Shown here: piece by piece, positions 6,804 to 7,504 of the stretch | How the letters are laid out: every line of letters begins with the position of its first letter | Numbering within the stretch: position 1 is the first letter of the stretch | From: Gemmatimonadota bacterium | GTDB lineage: Bacteria; Gemmatimonadota; Gemmatimonadetes; Gemmatimonadales; Gemmatimonadaceae | Direction: 5' to 3' | Length of the DNA stretch: 7,504 bases | Assembly: GCA_028287205.1 (NCBI GenBank) | Contig: JAQBQC010000205.1 | Span: 1 to 7,504 of the forward strand | Position numbers and translations under genes: made by a program | The notes under the pieces: model-generated | What the model saw: only the letters and a program-made list of their open reading frames with translations | Databases searched by the model: none | Told to the model about the DNA's origin: nothing

Positions 6804-7445
6804 CTACTTCCGGCGAGCCGCCTTCTTTGCTCCCTTCTTCGCGCCACCCTTGCTGGCGGCCTTCCGCGCAGGGGCCTTACTGGCGGATGCCTTCCTGGCC
6901 CCGCCCTTTTTCGCGCCGCTCTTCTTTGCCGCGGCCTTCTTCGCCGGCGCCTTCCTGGCGGAGGTCTTTTTCGCGGGCGCCTTCGCCGCACTCTTCTTGG
7001 CTGCGGGCGCACTCTTGGCTGCCGGAGCCGCCGACTTGGCCGCTTTCTTTGCGGGCGCTGCCGACTTGGACGCGTTCTTCGCCGCGGGCGCGCCCGACGA
7101 CGAGCTCACGTTGCCGTTACCGGCCGCCGCGGCTGCGCTCTTCGCATCCTGACGCTCGGCCTTGCTCGCCGCACGCGACGCGCGGGCGGACGTGAGGGGG
7201 GCGACATCGTCCTCCTCTTCCTCTTCGACGACGACGGCCGGCGTCTCGCCGTCCTCATCCTCTTCGTCGTCCGTGCTGTCCCAGAGATCCTCGCCGGTGG
7301 TCTTCGTCATCCCCCAGCCGGCGCCTTCCTCATCGTCATCATCATCATAGGAGGCGCCGCCGCCACCACCGTACCCCAGGTCCTCTTCGTCGTCATCGTG
7401 CTCCGACAGGTAGAGCTTCTCGTTGAACTCATCACCACGCGGCAT
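6804..7445 (-). CDS. Dipolar histone H1-like protein with acidic head and Lys/Ala-rich tail
   Basis: This 213-residue protein has two opposite halves. Residues 1-81 contain 35 Asp/Glu against three Lys/Arg, in runs at 17-22, 34-40, 59-67 and 74-80, with a GGGGG linker at 26-30. After residue 100 there is no acidic residue at all, and the tail (about 120-213) is built of AKK/APAKK/ARK units typical of histone H1-like bacterial proteins. By my count the totals are 40 Lys/Arg and 37 Asp/Glu, so the whole chain is nearly neutral. Lys/Ala/Pro tails of this kind bind DNA or RNA non-specifically and compact the nucleoid; that role is inferred here. The acidic half may fold back on the tail and tune binding, or recruit a partner. 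There is no signal peptide or membrane segment, and most of the chain is expected to be disordered. The start is firm: a near-perfect Shine-Dalgarno lies 5 nt upstream. With the strong terminator this suggests high expression as a single gene. Lysine-rich ribosome-associated or RNA-binding proteins are alternatives. Confidence 0.85.
   Translation of the reverse strand: MPRGDEFNEKLYLSEHDDDEEDLGYGGGGGASYDDDDDEEGAGWGMTKTTGEDLWDSTDDEEDEDGETPAVVVEEEEEDDVAPLTSARASRAASKAERQDAKSAAAAAGNGNVSSSSGAPAAKNASKSAAPAKKAAKSAAPAAKSAPAAKKSAAKAPAKKTSARKAPAKKAAAKKSGAKKGGARKASASKAPARKAASKGGAKKGAKKAARRK
6807..7079 (-). repeat. Degenerate Lys/Ala coding microrepeats (histone-like tail)
   Basis: The part encoding residues about 123-213 of the histone-like protein consists of irregular short units coding AKK, APAKK, AAK or ARK. 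Seen on the plus strand they appear as recurring ttcttc, gccttc and ggcgcc blocks. Units vary in length and codon choice, so this is a low-complexity protein repeat rather than an exact DNA tandem repeat. Such tracts tend to change length by slippage and recombination, so the tail may differ in length between strains. Confidence 0.7.
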
Positions 7446-7450
7446 GCTTG

Positions 7451-7458
7451 CCTCCTTT
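7451..7458 (-). promoter_or_regulatory. Strong Shine-Dalgarno of the histone-like gene
   Basis: The minus strand reads AAAGGAGG, nearly a full complement of the 16S rRNA 3' end, 5 nt before the ATG at 7445. It is the only strong ribosome site in the window and fixes this start. Upstream, 7459-7504 is A/T-richer than the rest but shows no convincing -35/-10 pair; the promoter may lie there or beyond the window. Confidence 0.85.
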
Positions 7459-7504
7459 CATGTTATTGATCACGAAGCTCTAGACGTAGGAGTGGTTTCG
7501 CTGC

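Noticed and set aside
5837..7012. A 391-codon minus-strand open frame spanning the end of lhr, the MerR gene and part of the histone-like gene
   Set aside because: It runs through three better-supported genes and the terminator hairpin, and its Arg-rich translation has no motif. The MerR frame in the same area has a clear fold.
6604..7152. A plus-strand open frame encoding a Phe/Ala-rich, apparently membrane-like or repetitive protein
   Set aside because: Its FFAGAFLA-type repeats are simply the reverse reading of the Lys/Ala codons of the histone-like tail, which has a strong Shine-Dalgarno on the other strand.
7446..7504. A tRNA-like or structured RNA element at the right edge
   Set aside because: Only short inverted repeats of about 4 bp are visible; no cloverleaf or conserved T-loop can be drawn.

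Overview
This is a GC-rich chromosomal window (roughly two thirds G+C by eye, strong G/C preference at third codon positions) from a free-living bacterium. The mixture of a full-length Lhr helicase, an unusual membrane-anchored phospholipase D and an acidic/basic dipolar histone-like protein would suit Gemmatimonadota or a related soil lineage. That placement is inference; no marker gene is present.

Layout. Bases 1-88 probably carry the last codons of an upstream plus-strand gene, whose stop overlaps the next start as ATGA. From 85 to 1431 (+) runs a 448-residue phospholipase D/cardiolipin synthase-like protein with an N-terminal membrane anchor and two HKD half-sites, the first of them degenerate. 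After 25 bp comes a 1562-residue full-length Lhr helicase (1457-6145, +), which fills almost two thirds of the window. It ends 28 bp from the end of a convergent MerR-type regulator (6174-6719, -). Upstream of that regulator, on the same strand, is a 213-residue protein with an acidic head and a lysine/alanine-rich histone H1-like tail (6804-7445, -). It has a near-perfect Shine-Dalgarno sequence and a strong hairpin terminator behind it.

How the genes work together. The tight plus-strand spacing suggests that the PLD-like gene and lhr, and perhaps the upstream gene, are co-transcribed. Their known functions (membrane lipid or phosphodiester chemistry, and nucleic acid unwinding/repair) do not obviously form one pathway. 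The two minus-strand genes look like separate transcription units: a terminator closes the histone-like gene, and a -10-like box for the MerR gene sits directly after it, so close to the ATG that the MerR mRNA may be leaderless. I see no mobile element, CRISPR array, tRNA or rRNA. No clear new multi-gene system is evident; the dipolar histone-like protein and the degenerate HKD site are the most unusual items.
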